NCBI GenBank assembly: GCA_015501055.1
Contig: JADNYV010000158.1
Location: 1 to 64,000, forward strand
Direction: 5' to 3'
Source of the DNA: Mucidula mucida
Taxonomy: Eukaryota; Basidiomycota; Agaricomycetes; Agaricales; Physalacriaceae
DNA: 64,000 bases
In this document: positions 44,480 through 55,065 of the stretch, piece after piece
Layout of the letters: every line of letters begins with the position of its first letter
How positions within the stretch are numbered: position 1 is the first letter of the stretch
Position numbers and translations under genes: made by a program
The notes under the pieces: model-generated
What the model was told of the DNA's origin: nothing
Databases searched by the model: none
What the model saw: the letters and a program-made list of their open reading frames with translations, nothing else

Positions 44480-46950
44480 CTAAGCATCTGCCTCCGAGTC
44501 TGCGATCTGCTTGAGCGTCATCCTAACGCAGCGCGGAGTCTCCTGGCTCGGACTCCCAAGAACACTTTCATGATACGTATTCGCTTCTGGGTTCTGCAAC
44601 TGATGCCTGTTCAACCGCGATGTCAGACCATCGCAAGGGCTGGTGCCAATCGAAAGCTTACTTGTCTAAAAGATGCTTCATCATCTTCTCGTCCTCGATA
44701 CCCCCAACATCCTCTTCCTGCGGCGTATCGTGACAATGGAGACACTCGTACATGATCTCTTCATACGTCGTTTCGGCGACGACCCATCCCTCAGATATCT
44801 CTCCAATGTGGACGTCAAAGTTTGCGCTACCAATGAGATGCTCAACCATTGCGTGTCGGCTCTATCCCGACATTAGCCCATGACAAATATAGAGAATGGC
44901 AAGAAGGAACCTACGATGTTGCGCCAGCTGAATAGAAGACGCTGAGCGCTCCTGACAGACCCCGCACTCAAACATAACCCCACAGCCGTCCATATCGTCC
45001 ACGGTCGCGCTCGACGGGTCTAGCCCAGCCATCGTGACTACTTCTTGCGTCAACCTAGCCATAACAGGGTGTTTGAGGTACAGGACTGGCGTCCACGGCG
45101 TGCGGAAAAACGAAACCCAGCTCCAGGAACGGTTTTCATCGAGAAAGTGATTATCCCGGCTGCCAGGAAATCGTAAGCCCCTGACGGCACACTTATGCGT
45201 CAGTACCTCTGGGTAGAACAGCGGTTTGAGCCGCAGCACTTTCGCGCTCAAAAACTCTTCCACTGCCGACTGAGAAAAGTCGATGGGGAAATGCGTGCAG
45301 GACGCGCATAATACTCCAGTCGCCGCCAGCCGAGAAAGTAACGATTTCAGGATGGGGTTCATCGAAGCTAAGGCTAACTCCTTCGGCAAGCCGGTGGTGT
45401 ATCGAGTAACGCCAATTGTCCGCAAAGCTGTCCATTTCGGAAAGGACTTCCGTAAAATCCTCTTTTTTCAAAGCGCTATGATGCGGTCGATGCGTGCACG
45501 GCGTCCAGCGCGAGAAAGTCGGGGATGTAGGGGAGGAGTGTATGCGGGGGAAGGGCTTCCTTGAAGGCTCGGAAAATAGAGGCGGCCTTCGCTGTTCGCG
45601 ATCGTAGCACGAGCGTGCGAGTACGCATCAGGTACATACTACGCACGCCGATCATGTACTCGAGAATAGCAGCCTCAATATTGCGCCACACTATGAAATC
45701 CAGGTGAACATACGATGAACGGTAAAGATGATGACATACCACAATCAGTAAGAACACGGTTTTGTCTGACTTGAGGAAGTTTCAGAAATTTCTCATAGAT
45801 AGGCTTGTGCTCAGAGTAAGCGTGGAAGCCAATCGGCCGGGCGACCATGTACTGCACTTCATTTTCGTGTCCCGCGGAGGACAGTCGATCCAAAATTCTG
45901 TATCATGCTTTCGTGAGCGAAAAATCAGCATTGACTTTGAAAAACTAACGCGTTTCGACGCTGTTTTCCAGCGGCTTTCAATTCTGCCTCTCGGTCAGAC
46001 GTACGGTCACCCAACCAGTCTTCGCACACATTCGCATGCTGTAGAGCCCTATTTATCGAACAATTGTGCGAGAAGCGTAGGACAAACCTTCATTAGTGTT
46101 TTCCGGACTTCCTTCTTCTTCTTTCGGAAGTCGTCAGTCAATCCTTTCGGAAGCAGACGAATTTCGTTCTCCATGTCCTCATAATCGGTCAGGCGAACGT
46201 AGGTGTCTTGAACTTTCTGCCTTTGATACGCTGATGCCAGGTCAAAGATATTAAAGAACTGCAAGTGCAAACGACGAACCCCATTGGTGCGAGGGAATCA
46301 ATGTGAAAATTATCAATTTCGGGTCGGTCCGCCACGGGCATGACATCCAAGAATTCCTTCAGAGCAAGAAGGCTACATAGCGACAATCAGAGACGATTAG
46401 AGTCGGAGAAACGAGATACAGACTGTGTCTCCGAGCACTTTGCACAGATCCTGCAGCGAAGCCGGAAGTCTGGTTCCATGACTTTCGTCTTCCAGCAAAA
46501 CTGGGTGTAGCCATGATCAATAGCAAAAACAGGGGACTGACGGGGACGTACATTGCAGACTCTGACGTAGATCAGATTCGCCCACGCCGGTTCGCTGAAC
46601 TCCGGGAAGGGGTCTGGCAGGTCATTCGCGTTGGCTCTGGCTTGTTTCCACATCGCGCGCGAAGACTTTGTCTTGAACACGTTCCGTAGCGCATTGTTTA
46701 CGCGACACAGATGCAGTAGATCATATAACGTAATGTGGGCACCAATCTAAATAATATTGAGCAAAGAAAACGCGAGAAACGCCGATATTACGCACCTCCA
46801 GTAGGACGTCAAACGGCAGCTCAGCGAAATTCGCGACGGGAAGGCAACGCGGGCCGCGAGACTTGCGGCTAGCTTGAGTATTACCGGGCGCCTTGTTTTC
46901 CTTATTGGCGGTCGTTTTTTTTTCGCCGCTTATTAGCTGGGCGGGCCATG
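44480..46950 (-). pseudogene. F-box/Cys-cluster protein, copy 2, poly-A frame break
   Basis: Start GCCATGGCC at 46950 gives MARPANKRRK. A run of nine A (46911-46919 on the complement) then shifts the frame; eight would continue into KKTTANKENKAPGN. After this the gene reads on: FAELPFDVLLE, AMWKQARANANDLPDPFPEF, SEPAWANLIYVRVCN, Cys cluster FCWKTKVMEPDFRLRC and RICAKCSETQ, TYVRLTDYEDMENEIRLLPK, NEVQYMVARPIGFHAYSEHK, WSIMRVLHAFPHRLF, GCGVMFECGVCQE, and a last exon ending KQIADSEADA at 44480. It contains the middle part missing from copy 1. It is a functional-looking F-box adaptor apart from the homopolymer change. Confidence 0.68.
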
Positions 46951-47126
46951 GTGGTGGTCGACTGTCGAGAGCGATCGGGACCAACATTTGTAAACAAAGC
47001 CTTCCAGTATTCACATGTCCTACATTTTGCTTCTTTCAATCGTCGACATGGCTGCATACTGTATGTAAATATAAACGTTTCCATAAAGATTTTGTATAAT
47101 CTAAAGACAGGCGATTCACCGAACAT

Positions 47127-48594
47127 TCACCACTCTGCTGCCCATCCATCCATTAATTCGCTCTCACCGAGGTGGCTAGAAGGGTCAAACTGTAAACATA
47201 CCTCGACTCTGCTAGCGAGTTCATGATACGCATTTCCCGCAGTGCTCAGCTTGTTCGAAAAGAGCCCGTACACCTCTCGAGCCTTGATCACCACTTCTTG
47301 CTCGCTGTCCCCAGCCATAATGACGAGATCAACGCGGCGTAAATGATCCATTGCAAGCAACGAGACCGGGAGAGCGTCCCACTCAAACGTCGATTGAAAG
47401 GTTACGACATCACTATCTGCAACGATGATAATCCGAACCTGCAATAATTCCAAGCGATACTTCTGGTCGGCGATGGCTAGAGATCGGACATAGAGGCCCC
47501 AATGTCTTAGAACGAAAATGGAAGTCTCGTTGAAAGGGGGCAAGCGCAGAGCTGGCATTCGACATGTGATCGTAAAGGTACGCAAGTTTTGCAGAGGCAA
47601 GGAGCTTGGAAGCCTAGAAATCGGAAAGTCAATGAAGGAATGGTCTTTTTAATGAATATACCAATCACCATTCAGGATTGACACTGTCTTCTGTTACCAA
47701 ATCCAAGTCAAGAGACAGACTTTCCAGTGATTGCATCGACGCTAGCAAACGGGAGACCTCATTGGTCGGACCATGTTCCGAATCGTCCTCAGTCATTCTC
47801 TCCGGCCGAAGGTCCAGATGGTTAATTTGGGATAGGCACATGCGCCCCGAGTCGCGCGCCAGACCAGAAACGTCGGAGCCAAGTGCGTCAAGAAGAACTA
47901 AGCTCTTCAAGTGAGCCAAGTGCGACTCGTCCGCTAGACCGTGCCTCCAAGACGGGTTATCGCTTTTGTCGAAAAGTGAATTGCTCCAGTAACAACTACG
48001 GACGTTTCGTGGGGGTTTGATAACACGTATTTCTCGTACCACGGGGAAGGCACCGAGGACGCCATGAAGCGAATGTCGGTAAGCCACCCAGACACTGCTG
48101 AACGTGACAGTTTCGATACTGGATTGGGAAAACATGGCCTGTAGACAGTACGCCCAGTCGGAGGTGATATCTAAGCCTCGTATTTCGACCGCGTTTAACG
48201 CAGACAATGACGGGATGACCTGTGCAAGAGCGTGGTCCTTCGCGACCCATTCTTCCAGATCCGTCTCGTCGCCATGGTACAGGTTTTTGGTAGGACCTGA
48301 AAGGACAACCGTTTCAACGAGACATGCAGAGAACGGCGTTACGCGTTCACGAAAGCGCTTCGCGGTAGGCGTGAAGTGGGTGGGGTATCCACCAACCCAG
48401 GCGCTTTCTGGGGTGAGGATGATCTTTCGGAAGAGGTGCTTTCGAGCGCGCGGAACGAAGCGCTGAGATGTGAGACAGCACGCATACATATCCGAAGCAG
48501 TTTCTCCCCAGTATACGTCCGGCGGGCCACGTCCAGCAACCTCATCAATGATAGCATCGATAATCTCTTGCGGGAGTTCCGTGGAGGGGGGCAT
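47127..48594 (-). CDS. F-box-like/LRR protein, copy 2 (intact)
   Basis: Two exons, 48594-47669 and 47613-47127 (intron GTGATT...CTAG, 55 nt); 1,413 nt, 470 codons plus stop. Start MPPSTELPQEIIDAIIDEVA, an F-box-like N terminus. The rest is leucine-rich with LRR-like periodicity (SLSALNAVEIRGLDITSDW, HLAHLKSLVLLDALGSDVSG, SMQSLESLSLDLDLV). Exon 2 has LQNLRTFTITCRMPALRLP and ends MDGWAAEW. Probable SCF-type substrate adaptor; target unknown. This is the intact partner of the start-less copy at 10449. The encoded proteins are mostly identical over exon 1. Confidence 0.78.
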
Positions 48595-48736
48595 GCTAAT
48601 TGATTCTCAAAAGCGGTACGACCTTGAAGCGTATTCAGTGTTCCTCGTCTTCATTTTATAGAAGAGCAATAAACATACCGGTCCGCCAGTGATTCGAATG
48701 TTTGCAACTAGATCCGCTGTTGCGATTCTACGTGGC

Positions 48737-49362
48737 AGAGCATGTAGACAACATCTGCATGATCATTCATCGTCAGCATCTCGACTAAGATGAAAATAAT
48801 TAAACCGACACCTATAGCTGGAAATAAGGATGATCGTCAATGGTCAAGCGCAAGCGATGCCGACGGCAAGCCCCCCATCTTCGCAAGCGATCACGTGCAC
48901 GGCGACTTTTTACTAGCGAGAAAGAAAGCTGAAAGTGGAAGTGATCTGCGAAAGGACGGAGATCATGTACTGTGCATTATCGTAACAAAAAGGTAGCGTA
49001 GCTCGTTACTTTCACCGACAGTGGGAACGATTTGGATACCGTAAGATTCAGTCTGGATTCAGTAAATCTAAGCCATACACTGAAAAAATGTATTAAACGG
49101 AAACTATTTCAGTCTTGAATGATGTACAGATGCACATGAACTGTCTAAGGGTTCTGATATATCTGGCCTCTGTCACTGCCACAGTGAAAAGGTAGAACGG
49201 TGTCGCACTAAGACTATGGTCGCCGTACGTATAACTGTCTTTGACCTGTCCGCCCATCGCACCATTGGAGTCACGCCCAGCCCATACGTCAACATCCCGG
49301 TGTACTGCCCAAGTCTTCCTAAGATGCGGCCGAACATCTAGCGTAACCTGGACACCGAGATT
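48737..49362. other. Intergenic
   Basis: Single-copy sequence beyond the duplication boundary. Nothing supported. Confidence 0.4.
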
Positions 49363-50756
49363 TCAAGAATGGATCTGGTCACTGGTCCACGGTGCACGGT
49401 TGGAGATGTGCGCAAGGGACCAATAAGAGCGAACCGTTATCTGCATCTTTTTCGGGCAGCGCAGACCAGCTTCTTTACCCAGAAAGTCAAATTTGGCGCC
49501 AGGGCACAGAGATGGCGTGTCAGTCAGTCGAAGACCGTTCTGCCGTGCCAAGTCATCCTCGACGTGATAGCCCCAGCGCAATCCCCGTCGCGTGACAACT
49601 TGTTGTACTCGGCCGACGGTCTGCATGCGCTCCCTCACGCGACCGGTCTTCATCGCTTGCGTTTCGGAGAAGGAGAGCGATGGAGAGATGGTGGGGGCAA
49701 ACGGCAAAAGTATCGGAAAGTCTATCTTCGCCGAACCGGTAATATGACGCCCGTCTGCATGTTCCGTTCAACGTTGCCTCGCTGACTTTACGCTTACCAT
49801 AAACGATGCACTGAGAGGATTTCGGATGACTGTCGTGCAGGTAGATTGGGCACTCGTTGGGTGTTTCCATATCCACGCGTGCGTAGAATTGGTTGTACGT
49901 GATGTTCTTGGGACCTTGGGCAATCTGGGAGGTGGGATGGCAATCTAATTAAGTGAATTGTAGTCGTGAGGTCGCAATGGTGTCGGGAAAGGTGTGCGAT
50001 TTCGGTCCTAGTTTCTGTCAAGATAATGTCATTCCTCTTGTAAAGTATAACGACAAGTAGCCGACCGACCTTCGCTTCGACAATCCCTTTCATTCGAAGG
50101 CTATGGTTGTTAGAGGAGGATAGTGATGGTTTGATGTTAAACGTGATATCGAACCGTGCACAAGCTCCAGAAACGCATGGGTCTCCTCCGTCACTTTGGC
50201 CGGGACCACTTCTATCCGAGGCCACAGTAATACTTGAGTCGGCAGATTCTTCGGATTCACTATCAGAGTCTGGACTACCCGGATTGGTGCCATCGCCATC
50301 GCTAGCGGTGCTTTCCATGATGTTGCCATTTCCTTCATTCCGCCTACTCTCCCGTATGGCCTGGCCATCGCCCTCGCCACCGTCATCATCCCGGGGCATA
50401 TCAATGTTGGTTGCCCCCATAGAGCATGAGGAAAGAGAGTCCTCCGACAAGGCGACACCTGCAAATGGGGCTAGGATATTTCCGAGAGCGAGAAGAAACG
50501 CGTCGATTTTCACTGTGCTAAGGTGGATATCATCGGAACAATAGACGTACGCGTATTGTGCAGCGACATCTTCGCATGCCATCATGCCTTTGTCAAAGCC
50601 AGAGGACAGCATGATCTTGTCCGCGTCAATTCGGCCCTGCTGAACGACGAGACTGATGATTGTATCCTGATGGGACAGGAGGTGATAGTGGACGTCAATG
50701 GGGAAGATTGGTCGCGCCACGAGTAAGGATTCCTCGTTAATTTCCTCCACTTGCAT
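49363..50756 (-). CDS. Hypothetical acidic Ser/Asp-rich protein
   Basis: Multi-exon minus-strand gene. Start ATG at 50756: MQVEEINEESLLVARPIFPI. The first 180 residues include FPIDVHYHLLSHQDTIISLV and an acidic low-complexity stretch (SPDSDSESEESADSS). A conserved-looking block ARFDITFNIKPSLSSSNNHS follows, up to an intron beginning GTCGGT. The later parts, in other frames after introns, include QFYARVDMETPNECPIYLHD and, in the last exon, GAKFDFLGKEAGLRCPKKMQ to TSDQIHS with stop at 49363. I do not recognise the family. Intron borders after the first are tentative. Confidence 0.5.
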
Positions 50757-52464
50757 GAACCGTATGATCGTATTGCTATCCGAGCGTTTTTCGTGTTCTG
50801 TTCCTAACAGTCATTCTCTAGGAATTCGTAAGGAAGATTAATGTCCTACGGTTAGAGAAGGCGCGGGAAGCCGTTACGATCCACGCAATGTCGATTTCCT
50901 TGGGCTTGTCAAAGAGATGTCGCCGTGCGCGTTAGAGAAGTCTACGGAAACATGTCAAGGCAACAGCTATTGATGAGAATGATTGAGCTCTACCAGATAT
51001 AGGCAAATCTTCGACAGAGGGTCTACCATGAACTCTACCGCTTGCTATAGAGCTCTTGCTCCTACGCAAGGAAGCAGGCTCATCGCTCACTTTCGGAATC
51101 TCACACTTAAGCTGGCGGTGAGAGCACTGACTGTCGCAAAAAGGTCAGCGCATAAATATGTAAGTCAGGTAAGAGGCACTGTTGGGACCATCTGGTCCCG
51201 GAGCGCCAATGCAGGCCAACTTACGTCCACGGCAGAACGAACACGCGCGCATGACCTCTGTTGGACTGGTGTTCTCTTAAACAGGACTACTGAGCTCGGC
51301 CTCGCATCTAGTGCCGAATAGTTGACACGCTTCGCAGGAAGATTCTGTTGGAGAGATAAGTAGAAAAGAGGCTTGATTGATTCTACTGCCTGAGAATACA
51401 CTGGCTTTTATACTACTGCTACAATACTAGAATGTTCTACATAAATGTCCATAAGAGGATGTCCATGAGTAAGAAGAAACGGGGAGAATCTAGGAGAACA
51501 GTCGGGCAGGTCATGCTGACTAACGAGGCGCGCCGGATCATGCGCAACCTCGGGAACGTCGGCTTGCCTGGGAATCTAACAGATTCTCCTGCAGAGAAAG
51601 TGCACTTGATCTACAAGGTACCAATGAGCATCTTCCGGGATGTCCATTGTGCAACTATCACCTTTTTACAACTGCATTGAGGGCATGCATATACTCTATC
51701 AGGACTCTCAACGGCGAGATATGGTTCAAATGACGGGTACACGAATGGAGGAGGCATACAGACAATACACAGAGTGTGTTACTATGCAATGCTGTAGATG
51801 GCTGTAGAAGGCTGAGAAGGCGACACAGCATCCAAAGCAAATGATGATCAAAAGTCTATGTTGATGCTAATCAATGTCGTGCGCGCAGCTTGTCAGCCAA
51901 GCTATGACACGGAGAGCCCGAAAGAGCGAAAGACTAAGAGAATAGTATGAGATTGCAGCAATGCCGACATGCAAAATTCCATCTACAAAATAGTAAACCA
52001 AAGTCTGGGGCAGTGGCCTGCCATACAGATGGCAGTGGTCCATGCCCTCCATCAACTGATCTTCTTCATATTCATAGTATAATGATTATCAACATCGCAC
52101 GACAAACAACGAACATACGGTTTTCATGAGAGCAGCGTCAGCTGAACAAGCATCTGCCGCACAAGCTTCTCCGTTGACAGATCCACAGATCATACAGCAA
52201 GTTATCATACACCGTCCGAGAAATGCCTCAGCGTTTATGGACTTTGGTCGTCTTCATTACTCGCCAAGATGACATCCTCACACCAATTACATGAGGGGTC
52301 AACAACTTTCACGGCGCTGACATCACTAGTCAAAGATGAGAACAGGACAGTGAGACAAATTGTTTTGACTTACTGATGCTTCAGACAGGCGGAGAAAATA
52401 CCGTACGGTAGCGCAGATGGAAGTCAAGTTTAGCATCTTCTTCTTTCAACAAATCAAGCAGGTG
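50757..52464. other. Intergenic, 1.7 kb
   Basis: No supported gene or repeat. Short open stretches only. It ends at the target-site duplication of the composite retroelement. Confidence 0.45.
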
Positions 52465-52469
52465 TGAGA
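52465..52469. repeat. Target-site duplication TGAGA (left)
   Basis: TGAGA immediately before the outer left LTR (52470). The same five bases follow the outer right LTR at 61795-61799. Confidence 0.9.
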
Positions 52470-52997
52470 TGTTAGCGACTGACTAAGCCACGAGACTCAA
52501 CCAGGTACCCCAGCAAGAACTAAGGAAAGAAGCGTTCGCGTTTGTAAGACTAGGCTAGGCCAGGTGTATAAACAAGATCGGAACTAAAGTACAATGATAC
52601 TACACTACTGCTTATATACTAGTAAGTCTGTGTTTGAGACTCCTTGTCCATACGTGTTTCCACTAGGGATGCTCCACGCCCTTGACCCAGTGTGGTATGT
52701 TACTAGTCCGTGAAACCATTAAATACGAATGGTAACTGCATGTAAGTAATAATACTGAAACGTCCATGTGTGCTACGAGTGTCGGCGGTGTGTATACAAT
52801 AGGGAGTCCATGAGGTATCAGCATGTATGATGTCATCCATGTGTTGGACGTGTGTCCGACATGAGTACGGCTTCGGTAATGAAAAGGAGTAAGATCGGTG
52901 ACGAAACAGATGATGAAACAGTCCGTTGGTTGATAAGACAAGCCCCCCGATAAGATATGATAAGATTGAAAATGTGAAAATATGGCGATTCATAACA
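52470..52997 (-). repeat. 3' LTR of minus-strand chromovirus
   Basis: 528 bp, reverse-complement ends TGTTAGCG...CATAACA, with the complement of the polypurine tract (TCACCCCCTCTT) at its inner side. It differs from the two inner LTRs at several positions (for example GATCTTACTCC against GATCATACTCC). Confidence 0.92.
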
Positions 52998-53009
52998 TCA
53001 CCCCCTCTT

Positions 53010-53537
53010 TGTTATGAATCGCCATATTTTCACATTTTCAATCTTATCATATCTTATCGGGGGGCTTGTCTTATCAACCAACGGACTGTTTCATCATCTG
53101 TTTCGTCACCGATCATACTCCTTTTCATTACCGAAGCCGTACTCATGTCGGACACACGTCCAACACATGGATGACATCATACATGCTGATACCTCATGGA
53201 CTCCCTATTGTATATACACTGCCGACACTCGTAGCACACATGGACATTTCAGTATTATTACTTACATGCAGTTACCATTCGTATTTAATGGTTTCACGGA
53301 CTAGTAACATACCACACTGGGTCAAGGGCGTGGAGCATCCCTAGTGGAAACGTGTATGGACAAGGAGTCTCAAACACAGACTTACTAGTATATAAGCAGT
53401 AGTGTAGTATCATTGTACTTTAGTTCCGATCTCGTTTATACACCTGGCCTAGCCTAGTCTTACGAACGCAAACACTTCTTTCCTTAGTTCTTGCTGGGGT
53501 ACCTGGTTGAGTCTCGTGGCTTAGTCAGTCGCTAACA
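53010..53537 (+). repeat. 5' LTR of plus-strand copy
   Basis: 528 bp, TGTTATG...GCTAACA, abutting the minus element's polypurine tract directly. TATA box at 53389-53396; self-priming site at 53540-53551. Confidence 0.93.
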
Positions 53538-54135
53538 GAAGATCGGAACTACTTTCTACCACCTACCACACATCCCTGATCGTCGATCAGCACTTCGCTG
53601 TTTGATCATCGCACATTCCCCTGTTCCCTTTCCTGTTTACAGATCGACGGATTCCTAATTCCAGCGCACGTCCGCATACGTGTGTATTGGTCCCAGTAGC
53701 GCCGGCTAACAGTTAGAGATAACTGCCTCGGGTGCTGGAAGTAGCCGCTCTCACAAGAACGAACTTTTGGCAGTTGCACTTCAGTGGGCGCTGTTTACGG
53801 GTCAACCCCCGTTCCCAGGAAAACTTCGGCTTACCTCACACCAGAGGGACGTCGGCTGGGCAATTGCGAACTTGTGACAAGCTCTTGGGCTCCGTAGATA
53901 CATAGTCAGTAGTCGGTAAAATAGCGTAGACAGTTACGATACTTACCTACCTTACTTACCTTACGATACACACCATCATTCCCCACCCTACCAAGTCCTG
54001 GATTCTATTTCAGATCTAGGCAATCCCTCCCTATTCATCCAAACCTCTATTCCCTCACCCGTTTCATCCAAATCCGCATCACCCATATCCCCACTTTCAC
54101 CCTTTCACTCTCCGATCCCATCACCCCGATCCATC

Positions 54136-55065
54136 ATGTCCAACGAAGCACCCGAAGCCGCTCATCACACACCCGCTCATCACGCCAATGACGAAACCAA
54201 AGGCCGATCCCTGGTCAACAAGCCTTATGACTATGACGGGGACAAGTCCAAGTACAAGAGCTGGTGGCGATCAATGTTCACATACATCCGTGACAAGAAG
54301 AACAACCTCACATCGGACTCCGAAAGGATTGATGTTGTTCTCTCCTACATCCGAGGAGATCATGTTGATGCATGGGTCCAGAACTACTCGGACCAGAACT
54401 TCGACGAGGAAGAAGAGGAATGGACAGTCTCTTGGACTGAGTTCAAGGAGAACTTGAAGGAGCGATTTGTGGACTCCAACCTCGCGCGAGATGCGCAAGA
54501 TCAGATCGAACGGTTGCGCCAGGGGCAAGACACCGCTCAAGATTTCTTTCAGAAGTTCGAGGTCCTGCTTACTCAGGCGGAATACTCGAAGGATGACACA
54601 TTTGTCGTGCGACTTCTCGAGACCAATGTCAACGAGAAGATCATCGACCAGATCTATGGCAGCCGAGATGGGTTGCCAAAGAAGTACAAGGATTGGAAGG
54701 CACAGATCATTCAGATCGATCAGCTATGGAGAAGGCGGGCGGCGAGCAAGAGGTCCGGCATGCAGGTCCGGACTCAAGCTCCGCAGGTGGCTACATTGAG
54801 AGCTAATCCTACGAACCCACCTCCAACGCCGATCACACGACGAGATGCTACCGGTGTTACCTATGGAGGAGCCGGCAGGCCGATGGACATCAACAATGCA
54901 CGTCGAAGAGGACTTTGCTTCAGCTGTGGCGAACACGGCCACGTCAGCAGGTTCTGTCCGAAGAAGGGTCGACCCCAGACGATTCGGGGTTTATGGACCG
55001 AGATGAATGACGAGGAGAAGAAGAAACTGGCCGAAGAGTTGGGTTTTGCGAAGCTCCCGCAGTAG
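54136..55065 (+). CDS. gag, plus-strand copy (intact, 309 aa)
   Basis: Complete chromoviral gag, identical in protein sequence to the minus-arm copy at 60667. Starts MSNEAPEAAHHTPAHHANDE; capsid-like region to about residue 200; zinc knuckle CFSCGEHGHVSRFC; C terminus EELGFAKLPQ. It shows where element 1 gag lost its frame. The pol frame lies at -1 and overlaps the gag end, so frameshifting is the likely route to Gag-Pol. Confidence 0.92.
   Translation: MSNEAPEAAHHTPAHHANDETKGRSLVNKPYDYDGDKSKYKSWWRSMFTYIRDKKNNLTSDSERIDVVLSYIRGDHVDAWVQNYSDQNFDEEEEEWTVSWTEFKENLKERFVDSNLARDAQDQIERLRQGQDTAQDFFQKFEVLLTQAEYSKDDTFVVRLLETNVNEKIIDQIYGSRDGLPKKYKDWKAQIIQIDQLWRRRAASKRSGMQVRTQAPQVATLRANPTNPPPTPITRRDATGVTYGGAGRPMDINNARRRGLCFSCGEHGHVSRFCPKKGRPQTIRGLWTEMNDEEKKKLAEELGFAKLPQ

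Larger units (their letters stand above)
44335..48736 (-). repeat. Segmental duplication, copy 2 (inverted, uninterrupted)
   Basis: The reverse complement matches 10303-18830 minus its insertions. It carries the two F-box-type genes on the minus strand, 34 kb away from copy 1. Near 47,095 the sequence runs TTAGATTATACAAAATC without retroelement, and near 47,005 it runs GAATACTGGAAGG without the TIR element. Confidence 0.9.

Noticed and set aside
49369..49785. 138-codon plus-strand frame
   Set aside because: Lies opposite the exons of the 49363-50756 gene, whose amino-acid pattern is more protein-like. No domain.
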